Below are positions 9,712 through 18,700 of a stretch of DNA of 64,000 nucleotides, piece after piece. The notes below the pieces were generated by a model. The model saw only the letters and a program-made list of their open reading frames with translations. It was not told the origin of the DNA and made no database searches. Source of the DNA: VRUE01 sp035693025 (GTDB taxonomy: Bacteria; Actinomycetota; Thermoleophilia; Solirubrobacterales; 70-9); the NCBI GenBank assembly GCA_035693025.1, contig DASSHI010000012.1, positions 62,001 through 126,000 on the forward strand, written 5' to 3'. The stretch's first letter is position 1, and every line of letters starts with the position of its first letter. The position numbers and the translations under genes were made by a program.

Positions 9712-9813
9712 CAGGGGGCTGGGCCCGCGTCTCCCGCGGCTGAGCGCAGCCGTCGCCTGCGCAGCAGCGACGACAAGACGATTCCGCCGATATGGCGGCT
9801 AGCTTTGGTTGGA

Positions 9814-10281
9814 ATGGCGGGGGAGTTCGAGAAGCTGGCTTACGAGGCGGCGCTTCGTGGGCTCGACAAGCAGGAGGGCCTGCTCGAAGAGCTGCGTACT
9901 CGCACGGGCGTTCTCTTGGCCGCCTCATCGCTCGCGGCTTCCTTCCTCGGGCAGCGAGCGTTTCAGGACCCAAGCCCCCGAGGGCTGGCGGTCGCTGCTC
10001 TCATTGCGTTCGTCATCTCGATTGCCGCGAGCGTCTTCATTTTGCTGCCGAAGAAGAACCTGATCTTCGCCGAGGCTGGGGCCGGCCTGTACGAGGGTCT
10101 TCATTCCTTTCGGGATGACATGCCAGAGGTCTATCGACGCCTCGCCTACGACCTCGACTTGTTCTGGGACTCCAATGACACAAAGATCGCGTGGCTCACC
10201 CGTGCCTACACCGTCGCGGCAAGCGCTCTTGTCATCGAGATTCTCTCCTTGGCCGCCTTGCTGGGCGATAACATCGTCTAA
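9814..10281 (+). CDS. Small three-helix membrane protein of unknown function
   Basis: 155 residues from ATG 9814; TAGCTT lies 8 nt upstream with no ribosome-binding site, so it is probably leaderless. An N-terminal amphipathic helix (LAYEAALRGLDKQEGLLEEL) is followed by LRTRTGVLLAASSLAASFLG and LAVAALIAFVISIAASVFIL as a TM hairpin, about 45 soluble residues, and a third TM (AYTVAASALVIEILSLAALL). The topology recalls small membrane effectors such as PycTM or SLATT proteins, but no defining motif is visible and no cyclase partner is nearby, so this is only an analogy. A 39-codon gene follows 3 bp after its stop. Confidence 0.65.
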   Translation: MAGEFEKLAYEAALRGLDKQEGLLEELRTRTGVLLAASSLAASFLGQRAFQDPSPRGLAVAALIAFVISIAASVFILLPKKNLIFAEAGAGLYEGLHSFRDDMPEVYRRLAYDLDLFWDSNDTKIAWLTRAYTVAASALVIEILSLAALLGDNIV

Positions 10282-10284
10282 GCA

Positions 10285-10404
10285 ATGGCAGAAGCACCAA
10301 AGCCTCAGACTGGCAGCGGCGGAACGCCCCCGCCCCCGCCCCCGCCTACTCCCGGCCTCGGCCGTCCGGAGACGCGCGGCGGCCTATTTGGACAGGGCAA
10401 GTAA
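10285..10404 (+). CDS. Proline-rich micro-protein (39 aa)
   Basis: A short frame ATG 10285 to TAA 10402-10404, beginning MAEAPKPQTGSGG, running through a block of seven prolines and ending GGLFGQGK. It starts 3 bp after the stop of the membrane protein gene in the same strand and lies inside the same insert between sugar transferase copies. It has no predicted membrane segment and is probably disordered. Support is positional and compositional, not homology; it could be an adaptor of the membrane protein or a chance frame. Confidence 0.5.
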   Translation: MAEAPKPQTGSGGTPPPPPPPTPGLGRPETRGGLFGQGK

Positions 10405-10452
10405 CTCTTCAAGCAGCGAGCTTGCTGGTCGTGCGCGAGGGTTGCGGATTCC

Positions 10453-11958
10453 TCAGTGCGATCCCTCGCCGCGGAAGATCGCGGCGGGGGTGCGGAGGAG
10501 GATCGCCAGGTCGCCGGCGACGGAGATGTTGTCGAGATAGTCGCGCTCCATCGCGAGGCGCTCCTCGAAGGTGAGCTCGCCGCGGCCGTAGACCTGCATC
10601 GGGCCGGTCATGCCGGGCTTGACGCCGAGGCGGATGCGCTGGCGCTCGTCGTAGAGGGCGACGATCGCCTCCTCCTCGGGACGCGGCCCGACCAGCGACA
10701 TGTCGCCGCGCAGGACGTTGACGAACTGCGGCAGCTCGTCGAGGCTGAAGCGGCGCAGCATGCGGCCCGCCCTGGTCACCCGGGGGTCGTCGGCGATCTT
10801 GAAGGCCGGCTCGTCGAGCTTGTCGAGGTCGACCAGTTCGCTCAGCTGCTGCTCGGCGCCCTGGACCATCGTGCGGAACTTGATCATCGTGAAGGACTTG
10901 CCGTCTTTGCCCGCGCGGCGCTGGCGGAAGAGCACCGGACGGCCCGTGTCGAGCAGGATCGCCAGCGCGCTCAGCGCCAGCACGGGGGAGAGCAGGACGA
11001 GCATGATGCTGCCGATCGTCACGTCCATCGCTCGCTTCATCGCCTCGGTCGAGCGAGGTGGGTCGGAGAAGCGGAAGTCGAGCACGGGCAGCTCGGCCAG
11101 GCGGTTGAGCTCGATCCCGGGGCCGAGCAGGCCGAAGTGCTGGGGGAGGAAGGTCAGGGCCAACCCGGCCGCCTTGCACTGCTCGATCAGGCGCTCGGTC
11201 GCGGGCTCGCTCATGTCCTGCTCGGTCACGATCGCTCGCTCGACGCCCTCCTCGCGGGCGATGCGCGAGATGTCGGCGACGGTCCCCAGGCAGGGCAGGG
11301 CGCCGGCCCGCGCCGTCGTATCCTCGCCTCGCGGGGCCAGGTAGCCGACCAGGTGCAGGCGCGTCTCCGGGTGGGTTGCGACCCGTCGCGCCACCACCGC
11401 GACCGCCGCGGCCGGGCCGATTACGAGGCCGGTCGCCGCCCCCGCCAGGTGGTGCCAGAAGAAGCGCAGCACCGCCCGCGAGGCGAAGCTGCCGGCGAGG
11501 GCGCCGACGCCGACCGCGATCGCGCTGGTCGCCGCCAGCGGGCCGACCGGGCTGAGCGCCAGCAGCCCGTCGAGCGCCAGCGTCCCCAGCGCCGCCGCCG
11601 AGATCAGGCTCGAGAGCTCGTCAAGCGTGCTGTGGCGGATGCGGCGATGGTCGTTGTCGTAGAGCCCGTGCAGCTTCAGCACGAGGATCCAGACCGGGCT
11701 GAACATCGCCGCCCAGAAGAGCGTGCCGACGTCGGTCTTCGGGCTCGCCGCGGTGACGATGCAGAGCGTCGCCACCAGCGTCAGCCAGTCCCCGGTCGCG
11801 AGCATGCGGCGCAGCAGCGAGCCGCGCCTGCGGGCGCCGTCGGGGCCGGTCAGCCCGAGCCGGGTCGCCCGCCGCCTCGCGCCCGGGCGCGGCGGGGGGG
11901 CCGGCGCCTGCGCCGGCGGGGAGGATTTGCGCGATACGGTCTCCTGCGCTTTGGTCAT
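10453..11958 (-). CDS. Polyprenyl glycosylphosphotransferase (WbaP/WcaJ-type sugar transferase)
   Basis: 501 residues. The N-terminal 150 residues hold four to five TM segments, followed by a Rossmann-like CoA-binding-type domain (LVIGPAAAVAVVARRV, RAIVTEQDMSEPA). The C-terminal catalytic domain has all hallmarks: KRAMDVTIGSIMLVLLSP membrane hairpin, FRQRRAGKDGKSFTMIKFRTM, FSLDELPQFVNVLRGDMSLVGPRP and the KPGMTGPMQV block. It transfers a sugar-1-phosphate to undecaprenyl phosphate, starting glycan assembly at the cytoplasmic membrane. Eight bp separate its start from the O-antigen ligase stop on the same strand. Its 3' end also exists as two partial copies at 7.94 and 9.64 kb. Confidence 0.93.
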   Translation of the reverse strand: MTKAQETVSRKSSPPAQAPAPPPRPGARRRATRLGLTGPDGARRRGSLLRRMLATGDWLTLVATLCIVTAASPKTDVGTLFWAAMFSPVWILVLKLHGLYDNDHRRIRHSTLDELSSLISAAALGTLALDGLLALSPVGPLAATSAIAVGVGALAGSFASRAVLRFFWHHLAGAATGLVIGPAAAVAVVARRVATHPETRLHLVGYLAPRGEDTTARAGALPCLGTVADISRIAREEGVERAIVTEQDMSEPATERLIEQCKAAGLALTFLPQHFGLLGPGIELNRLAELPVLDFRFSDPPRSTEAMKRAMDVTIGSIMLVLLSPVLALSALAILLDTGRPVLFRQRRAGKDGKSFTMIKFRTMVQGAEQQLSELVDLDKLDEPAFKIADDPRVTRAGRMLRRFSLDELPQFVNVLRGDMSLVGPRPEEEAIVALYDERQRIRLGVKPGMTGPMQVYGRGELTFEERLAMERDYLDNISVAGDLAILLRTPAAIFRGEGSH

Positions 11959-11965
11959 CCTGCGA

Positions 11966-13993
11966 TCACCCGCAGCTCGGTTTCCCGCGGAGGCAATTTT
12001 CCAGCGGATTTAGATGGCGGGCGCGGACGAGATCGGCTCGGGCCGCGGCCTGGTCGCCTGCCTCCTCCTCGACTCTAGAGCGTAGGTAGTAGTACTGCCA
12101 GTTGCGGTCCTCGCGGTCGATCGCTTGCGTCAGCCGTTCGATCGCGACGTCGTATTCGCCCTGGCTTTCGGCGATCAGTCCCAACTGGACGTATGGCGTC
12201 GCGGCGAAGGGCTCGATCGAGCGGGCGGTCTTGGCGTGGTCGACGGCGCTGGTCAGGTCGCCGTTGCCGGCGGCGCTCTGGCTGGCTTCGATCTCCCGTT
12301 CGACCAGCAACGGGCCGATCAGCGCCACGGCTGAGATCCAGGCGATCGCCAGTGCCGCCACCGCGAGGCCGAAGCGGCGCTCTTCGGGCGCCTCCTCGTC
12401 GCCCGCGAAGGCGAAGGCGGCCAGGGAGGGGGAGAGCTGCGCGCAGCGTGCCGCCACCAGCACTCCCGAGGCGAGGAGGAAGACCGCGCCGAGGCCGGGC
12501 AGTTCCCAGAACCAGTCGAGGCCGGCTCCGATCGCGAAGGCGAGCGTCGTCGCGAAAAGGACCGCGTAGCGCTCGCGCTGCGGATGAGGGGCGGCGCGCC
12601 AGGCGGCGAAGCCGGTCCACAACAGCGTCCCGACCAACCCGAGGACGAGCAGGCCGCCGAGGAGCCCGAGCTCGGCGAAGGCTTCCAGGTAGAGCGAGTG
12701 GGCGTTGTGCACCGCCTGGGGGATCGAGCGGTGCCGCTCCCAGGCGAACTCGTAGGTGCCGGCGCCGATCCCGAGCACGGGCTTTTCCTCGAAGGCGTCG
12801 ATCGCGACGCGGTAGAAGTCGTGCCGACCGGCGCCGCTGAACTGGGAGAAATGGGTCGAAGGATTGGCGGGGAACTGGACATCGGAACTGGAGAACTGGT
12901 CCCAGGCGCGCCCGCCGACTGCGATTGCGGCGCCGATCGCCACCACGGCGGCCACGCCGGCCGCCCAGCGCAGGGCGGTCGGGTTGCGCGAGAGCGCGAC
13001 GGCGCGCCCGGTCAGCCCTCCCTCGCGCCGCTCGCTCCAGCGCAGCGCCGCGAAGAGCCCGAGGGCGAGGGCCGTTCCCGCCAGCAGGATCAGCAGCGTC
13101 GCGACCCCCTGGTCGATCGCCGCCTGGTTGTCGATGCTGTCGGCGAGGCTGTGGTGCGCCTGCACGTAGAGCACCGCGGGCAGCGCGCCGAGCGCTCCGA
13201 TCGCAAGGGTCCCCAGTAGCCACAGCCGGTCGCGCGAGAGGACGATCGTGCAGCCGACCGCGATCGCCAGCGCCAGCAGGCCGCCGCGCGAGTAGGTGAA
13301 GTAGAGGGCGAGCAGCGTCGCCGGCAGCAAAGCGACGGAGAGCCAGCGCAGTGCGGCGAAGCTGGAGCGGCGGCTCATCCAGAGCAGCAGCGCCACGCCG
13401 ATGCCGAAGGCGGCGCCGTCGGCGTTCCAGTAGCCGAGCGGATAGGCGAGCCGCGAAGTCGTGTCGAACGAGGCGCCGACGGCGAGCACGTGCGGCAGCA
13501 GGCGGCTGGCAAGGCCGAGCAGCGCGACCACGGCGAGAGAAATTGCCAGGCCTTCAGCGAAACGTTGGCGCCTTTGGTCGGTTTGGGCGATGAGGAACGC
13601 CGCTAGGAAGAAGGCGAGGTAGACCAGGTACCGGTCCGCCTCGATAAAGCTCAGCTCGACTGAGCCCGACCAGAGGGACGAGATTGCCGACAGCACGGAG
13701 ACAGCCAGAAGCAGCCCGGTCGCCCAGTAGAACGGTCGGGCCAGCACCGCTCGCGAGGCGACTCCGAGCAGGATCAGCGCGACGACGACGAGCCATACAG
13801 CGAGGCCCGCGATGTGCCGGTCACCGACTTCAAACCCGCCTCCAGCCAGCGCCAAGCCTACGATCAGGACGACCGGAGCAAGTAGCGCCGCGCTTTCCTC
13901 TAACCTACCGCGCCATGTTTGGGACGCGCCAATCTCCGGCCCCGGCTCGGGGCCGCTCCATACTCGCTCTGTCAGCGCTTGCTCTGCTCGCAT
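11966..13993 (-). CDS. O-antigen ligase / polymerase family protein with C-terminal TPR
   Basis: 675 residues from ATG 13993. About a dozen TM helices; the Wzy_C-type periplasmic loop is around FSSSDVQFPANPSTHFSQFSG, followed by HDFYRVAIDAFEEKPVLGIGAGTYEF and VHNAHSLYLEAFAELGLLGG, typical of O-antigen ligase/polymerase proteins. The last about 110 residues form TPR-like helices (ATPYVQLGLIAESQGEYDVA). It probably polymerises or ligates the glycan at the outer face of the membrane. The start is odd: the first 79 bp overlap the divergently read Gly-rich protein gene at 13915, and no later credible start precedes the first TM helix. Confidence 0.85.
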   Translation of the reverse strand: MRAEQALTERVWSGPEPGPEIGASQTWRGRLEESAALLAPVVLIVGLALAGGGFEVGDRHIAGLAVWLVVVALILLGVASRAVLARPFYWATGLLLAVSVLSAISSLWSGSVELSFIEADRYLVYLAFFLAAFLIAQTDQRRQRFAEGLAISLAVVALLGLASRLLPHVLAVGASFDTTSRLAYPLGYWNADGAAFGIGVALLLWMSRRSSFAALRWLSVALLPATLLALYFTYSRGGLLALAIAVGCTIVLSRDRLWLLGTLAIGALGALPAVLYVQAHHSLADSIDNQAAIDQGVATLLILLAGTALALGLFAALRWSERREGGLTGRAVALSRNPTALRWAAGVAAVVAIGAAIAVGGRAWDQFSSSDVQFPANPSTHFSQFSGAGRHDFYRVAIDAFEEKPVLGIGAGTYEFAWERHRSIPQAVHNAHSLYLEAFAELGLLGGLLVLGLVGTLLWTGFAAWRAAPHPQRERYAVLFATTLAFAIGAGLDWFWELPGLGAVFLLASGVLVAARCAQLSPSLAAFAFAGDEEAPEERRFGLAVAALAIAWISAVALIGPLLVEREIEASQSAAGNGDLTSAVDHAKTARSIEPFAATPYVQLGLIAESQGEYDVAIERLTQAIDREDRNWQYYYLRSRVEEEAGDQAAARADLVRARHLNPLENCLRGKPSCG

Positions 13994-14541
13994 TCTGCTG
14001 CCTGCCGGTCTTCGCTCAAGCCTCGTCTGCAGGCTTGGAATACCAGAACGCCCCCCCAACGGTAACTGGCAAGCCACCCAGCGAATCGAACTTGCAAGGT
14101 GGATCGCCGACCCAGGGCGTCGGCGGCGGTGGTGGTGGCGGCGCCCACAACGGCGGGAAGGGCGGCGGCGCGAACGGCTCCGGCGCGAATCCCAACGCCG
14201 CAGGGGGCGGCAAGGGCCAGGGTCAGGGCAGCAACGGCCAGGGCGCCGAAGCCGGCCTCGGCCCCGGCGGCAAGCTCGTCAACAGCGCCGAACCGGGCTC
14301 CGACAGCGGCAGCTCCTCGCCGCTGGTGCCGATCTTGATCGTGATCGTCCTGCTCGCCGCGGGCTCGGTCGCCTTCGTGATGATCAGGCGCCGTCGCGCC
14401 GCGGCCGGCCCGGGCGGTCCCGGCTCGCCGAAATCTCCCGGCTCGCCGAAAACGCCGGGCTCCCCCGACGGCCCAGGCGCATCGGGCACGCCCGGCGCAT
14501 CCGGTTCGTCCGGTTCTTCTCCCTCTCCCGAGGCGGGCTAG
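13915..14541 (+). CDS. Secreted or membrane-anchored Gly-rich protein with Pro/Ser/Gly tail
   Basis: 208 residues from ATG 13915, with TAACCT 8 nt upstream and no ribosome-binding site. Signal peptide at about residues 14-40 (ALSALALLAFCCLPVFAQA); a glycine/asparagine-rich extracellular part (about 60-125); one TM helix (VPILIVIVLLAAGSVAFVMI) followed by RRRR, so the tail is cytoplasmic; then repeats of GSPKSPGSPKTPGSP type. Function unknown. It starts inside the opposite-strand O-antigen ligase gene and ends 4 bp before a secreted glycoside hydrolase, suggesting a two-gene surface operon. Confidence 0.65.
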   Translation: MFGTRQSPAPARGRSILALSALALLAFCCLPVFAQASSAGLEYQNAPPTVTGKPPSESNLQGGSPTQGVGGGGGGGAHNGGKGGGANGSGANPNAAGGGKGQGQGSNGQGAEAGLGPGGKLVNSAEPGSDSGSSSPLVPILIVIVLLAAGSVAFVMIRRRRAAAGPGGPGSPKSPGSPKTPGSPDGPGASGTPGASGSSGSSPSPEAG

Positions 14542-14545
14542 ACAT

Positions 14546-15664
14546 ATGCACGAGCCACGTACGAGCCCGCCGAGGCGGGCTCGCCTCCTGCTAGCGACTT
14601 TCGCCGTCGTCGCCCTTGGCGTGCTCGCCTCCGCGGCCTCCGCTGCCGCTCTGCCGGCCAACTTCTGGGGCGTCGTCCCGCAGATCCCGCCCACCGTCCA
14701 GGATCTGCAAAAACTCAGGCGGGGCGGGGTCGACAGCATCCGGGTCCCCGTCTCCTGGGGCTCGGTGCAGCCGCAGCGGGGCGGCGGATGGGATTGGTCC
14801 GACGCCGACGCGTTGATCGGTGCCGCCGCCGCGGCTCACCTGAACGTCCTTCCCTTCCTCTCGACTGCACCCGGTTGGGTGGTGCCGACCGACCCGCGCT
14901 TCGCCAGCCCCGAGTTCCTGCCTGTCCGCAACGGCAAGCAGCGCTCGGGTTGGAGCCGGTTCGTGACCACGGCGGTTCAGCGCTATGGGCCGCACGGTGC
15001 CTTCTGGCGCGAAAACCCGCAGCTGCCGCCGCGACCTGTCCACATCTGGCAGGTCTGGAACGAGCCCAACTTCAAATACTTCGTCGCCCGGCCCAACCCG
15101 GCCGAATACGGCAAGCTCGTCAACCTCACCTACGCGGCGGCCAAAGCAGCCGACCCGCACGCGAAGCTGATCCTCGGCGGGCTCTTCGCGCGGCCGATCG
15201 AGGCGACCTTCCACGTCCGCCCGAGGCAGGCCTACTTCGCCTCGACCTTCCTCCAGCAGATGTACGCCAGCACTCCTGGGATCAAGGCGAAGTTCACGGG
15301 AGTCGCCCTGCATCCCTACACCGGCAGCTGGAAGAACCTGCCGGGGCGGATCGAAGAAGTGCGCCGCGTGCTAGTCCGCAACCACGATGCCGGCAAGAGC
15401 CTCTACATAACCGAGATGGGCTGGAGCTCCGAACCGCACCAGCCGCACAACAGCTTCGCCAAGGGGATGGCAGGCCAGGCGCGGGAACTGAAAGGCGCCT
15501 TCCGCCTGCTCAGCGCCAATCAGAGGCGCTGGCATCTGCAGGGCGTCTACTGGTTCTCGATCAACGACTACGCCGGCCTCTGCAACTTCTGCGGCGGCTC
15601 CGGGCTGTTCCACGAAAACAAGGCCAAGCCGGCCTGGTACGCCTACAAGCGCTTCGCGCGCTGA
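14546..15664 (+). CDS. Secreted glycoside hydrolase, clan GH-A type (GH5/GH39-like)
   Basis: 372 residues with a signal peptide (RLLLATFAVVALGVLASAASA). TIM-barrel GH-A features are visible: VDSIRVPVSWGSVQP on an early strand, acid/base glutamate in IWQVWNEPNFKYF on strand 4, and nucleophile glutamate in LYITEMGWSS on strand 7. The best match by eye is the GH39/cellulase-like group common in Solirubrobacterales. Its placement beside the glycan cluster fits trimming of, or attack on, a surface polysaccharide. Substrate cannot be assigned. Confidence 0.8.
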   Translation: MHEPRTSPPRRARLLLATFAVVALGVLASAASAAALPANFWGVVPQIPPTVQDLQKLRRGGVDSIRVPVSWGSVQPQRGGGWDWSDADALIGAAAAAHLNVLPFLSTAPGWVVPTDPRFASPEFLPVRNGKQRSGWSRFVTTAVQRYGPHGAFWRENPQLPPRPVHIWQVWNEPNFKYFVARPNPAEYGKLVNLTYAAAKAADPHAKLILGGLFARPIEATFHVRPRQAYFASTFLQQMYASTPGIKAKFTGVALHPYTGSWKNLPGRIEEVRRVLVRNHDAGKSLYITEMGWSSEPHQPHNSFAKGMAGQARELKGAFRLLSANQRRWHLQGVYWFSINDYAGLCNFCGGSGLFHENKAKPAWYAYKRFAR

Positions 15665-15720
15665 CGCAGTCCGAACGCCGGCCAAGCGCCGGCCAAGCGC
15701 CGCAGCGTAAGATCGGTGGC

Positions 15721-18700
15721 TTGGCCATCGATGCGAAGGAGAGTGCGGGATCTGACCCGCTGGCGCCGTTCAGTCCGCCTGTGCGCCGCTGGTTCGAGGC
15801 TTCCTTCGAGGGCCCCACGCCCGCCCAGGCCGGCGGTTGGGCGGCGATCTCCGGTGGCTCGAACGCGCTGATCTGCGCCCCGACCGGTTCCGGCAAGACC
15901 CTTGCCGCCTTCCTCTGGGGCATCGACAAGCTCTCGCGGCAGGCCGCCAATGGTCATTTTGCCCCCGATATCGGTGGCAAAATGACCACTCGGCGGGGCG
16001 AGGGCGTGAAGATCGTCTACGTCTCGCCGCTGAAGGCGCTCTCCTACGACATCGAGCGCAACCTGCGGGCGCCCCTGCGCGGAATCGGGGCGGACATCTC
16101 GGTCGGGTTGCGCACCGGCGACACGAGCCAGAAAGAGCGCCGGGCGATGCGCAAAACGCCGCCCGACATCCTCATCACCACCCCGGAGTCGCTCTACCTG
16201 ATTCTCTCCTCGGGCGCGCGCGAGATCCTCAGCGGCTGCGAGGCGGTGATCGTCGACGAGATCCACGCTGTCGCCCAGAGCAAGCGCGGCTCGCACCTGG
16301 CGCTGACGCTCGAGCGGCTCGAGGACTTCACCGAAGCGGAATCGCTTCAGCGGATTGGGCTGAGCGCGACCCAGCGGCCGCTGGAGCGGATAGCGAAGTT
16401 CCTGGTCGGGCCCAAGCGAGCTTGCGAGATCGTCGATGCGGGGGTGGCCAAGGAGCTGGACCTGGAGATCGTCGTGCCGGTCGAGGACATGAGCGAACCC
16501 GGCGCGCCCAACTTCCCCAATAGCGACGGCAATCCCACCGAGGGCGAGCCCTTGGCGCACGTCCGCTCGATCTGGCCCGCGATCTACCCCGAGCTCCTCA
16601 AGCTGGTCCAAGAACACAACTCGACGATCATCTTCGTCAACGCCCGCCGAGCCGCCGAGCGCCTAGCCAAGCGCCTCAACGAGCTAGCTCTCGAACAAGC
16701 CCCACAAGAGCTCCCTGCGACTGAGCAGGCGGGGAACGTGGAGCCCGCGGTCCCCGCGGGGGACGAGATAGCCCGCGCCCACCACGGATCCCTGTCCCAC
16801 GAGGAGCGCCTCGTGGTCGAGGAGATGCTCAAGTCCGGCCAGCTCCCCTGCCTGGTCGCGACGAGCTCCCTCGAGCTCGGCATCGACATGGGCGCCGTCG
16901 ACCTGGTGATCCAGGTCGAGTCGCCGAAGTCGGTCAGTCGCGGCCTGCAGCGGGTCGGACGGGCGGGCCACTCGCTGGGCGAGGTCAGTCGCGGCCGCAT
17001 CTTCCCCAAGTTCCGCGCCGACCTGCTCGAGTGCGCCGTCGTCGCCCGGCGGATGCGCGACGGGGCGATCGAGGAGACGGTGATTCCGCAGAACCCACTC
17101 GACGTGCTCGCCCAGCACCTGGTCTCGATGGCGGCGCTCGACGAGTGGAAGATCGACGACGTGGAGCGCCTGGTCACGGCGACCGAGCCCTTCGGCGAGC
17201 TCTCGCGCGAACAGCTCGAGAACGTGCTCGACATGCTCGACGGCCGCTACCCGTCGGACCGCTTCGCCGAGCTGCGCCCGCGGATCGTCTGGGACCGTAC
17301 GCGCGGCACGATGCACGGCCGCAAAGGCGCCCGCCAGCTGGTCGTCACCAACGCCGGCACGATCCCCGACCGGGGGCTCTACGGCGTCCACCTGCCCGAC
17401 GGCCGCCGGGTCGGCGAGCTCGACGAGGAGATGGTCTACGAGGCGCGCCCGGGGCAGACCTTCCTGCTCGGCGCGACCACCTGGCGGATCGAGGACATTA
17501 CCCGCGACCGGGTGATCGTCACCCCCGCGCCCGGCCTGCCCGGCGCCGTGCCCTTCTGGAAGGGCGACGGGATCGGCCGTCCGGCGGAGCTTGGGCGGGC
17601 GATCGGCGCCTTCTCGCGCGAGGCGGTCTCGCGCGAGCCCGAGGAGCTGGCCGCCGAGTACGACCTCGACCGCCGTGCCGCCGAGAACCTCGTCGCCTAC
17701 CTGCGCGAGCAGCAGGCGGCGACCCGCGTCGTCCCCTCCGACGAGACGATCGTGGTCGAGCGCTTCCGCGACGAGATCGGCGACTGGCGCCTCTGCGTGC
17801 TCTCGCCCTTCGGCGGCCGGGTCCACTCCGCCTGGGGCCTCGCGCTCGGGCAGAAGATCCGCGACGAGCTCGAGCTCGAGGCGGACGCGATCTGGTCCGA
17901 CGACGGCATCGTCATCCACCTGCCCGACGCCGATGAGCCGCCGCCCGCCGACCTGATCATGGTCGAGCCCGACGAGCTCGAGGACCTGGTCGTGCGCGAG
18001 CTCTCCGGCTCGGCCCTGTTCGGCGCCCGCTTCCGCGAGAACGCCTCGCGCTCGCTGCTGATCCCGCGCGCCTATCCCGGCAAGCGCACGCCGCTGTGGC
18101 AGCAGCGGCTCAAGTCGCAGAGCCTGCTCGAGGTCGCCCGCGACTTCCCTCGCTTCCCGGTGATCCTCGAGACCTACCGCGAGTGCCTGCGCGACGTGCT
18201 CGACCTGCCCTCGCTGCGCCAGATCCTCACCGACCTGCACTCGCGCAAGCTCGGCCTGGTCGAGGTCGAGACGCCGACCGCCTCGCCCTTCGCCTCCTCG
18301 CTGCTCTTCGACTACGTGGCGACCTACATGTACGAGGGGGACACGCCGAACGCCGAGCGGCGCGCCGCCGCGCTCGCCCTCGATCGCGACCTGCTGCGCG
18401 AGCTGCTCGGCCAGGAGGAGCTGCGCGAGCTGATCGACCCGGAGGCGCTGGAGGAGGTCGAGGCGCAGCTCCAGCACCGCACCGAGGCGGGGCTGGCAGG
18501 CGACCGCGACGCGCTCCAGCAGGTGCTGCGCAATGTCGGCGACCTGAGCGCGGAGGAGTGCGAGGAGCGGGTGCAGGAGGGCTACTCGGCGGCCTCGATG
18601 CTGGAGAAGCTGGTCGCCGAGCGCCGCGTCGCCCTGGTCCGCGTGGCGGGCGAGGAGCGCTACGTCGCCGGCGAGGACGCCGGCCTCTACCGCGACGCGC

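Noticed and set aside
10456..12078. 540-codon plus-strand frame opposite the sugar transferase gene
   Set aside because: Its product is Arg/Asp/Ala-rich without motifs and it is the antisense of a clear glycosylphosphotransferase; GC-rich shadow.
14788..15720. Upstream extension of the lhr frame by about 310 codons
   Set aside because: Overlaps the glycoside hydrolase gene in another frame; the Lhr family start and leaderless hexamer fix the start at 15721.
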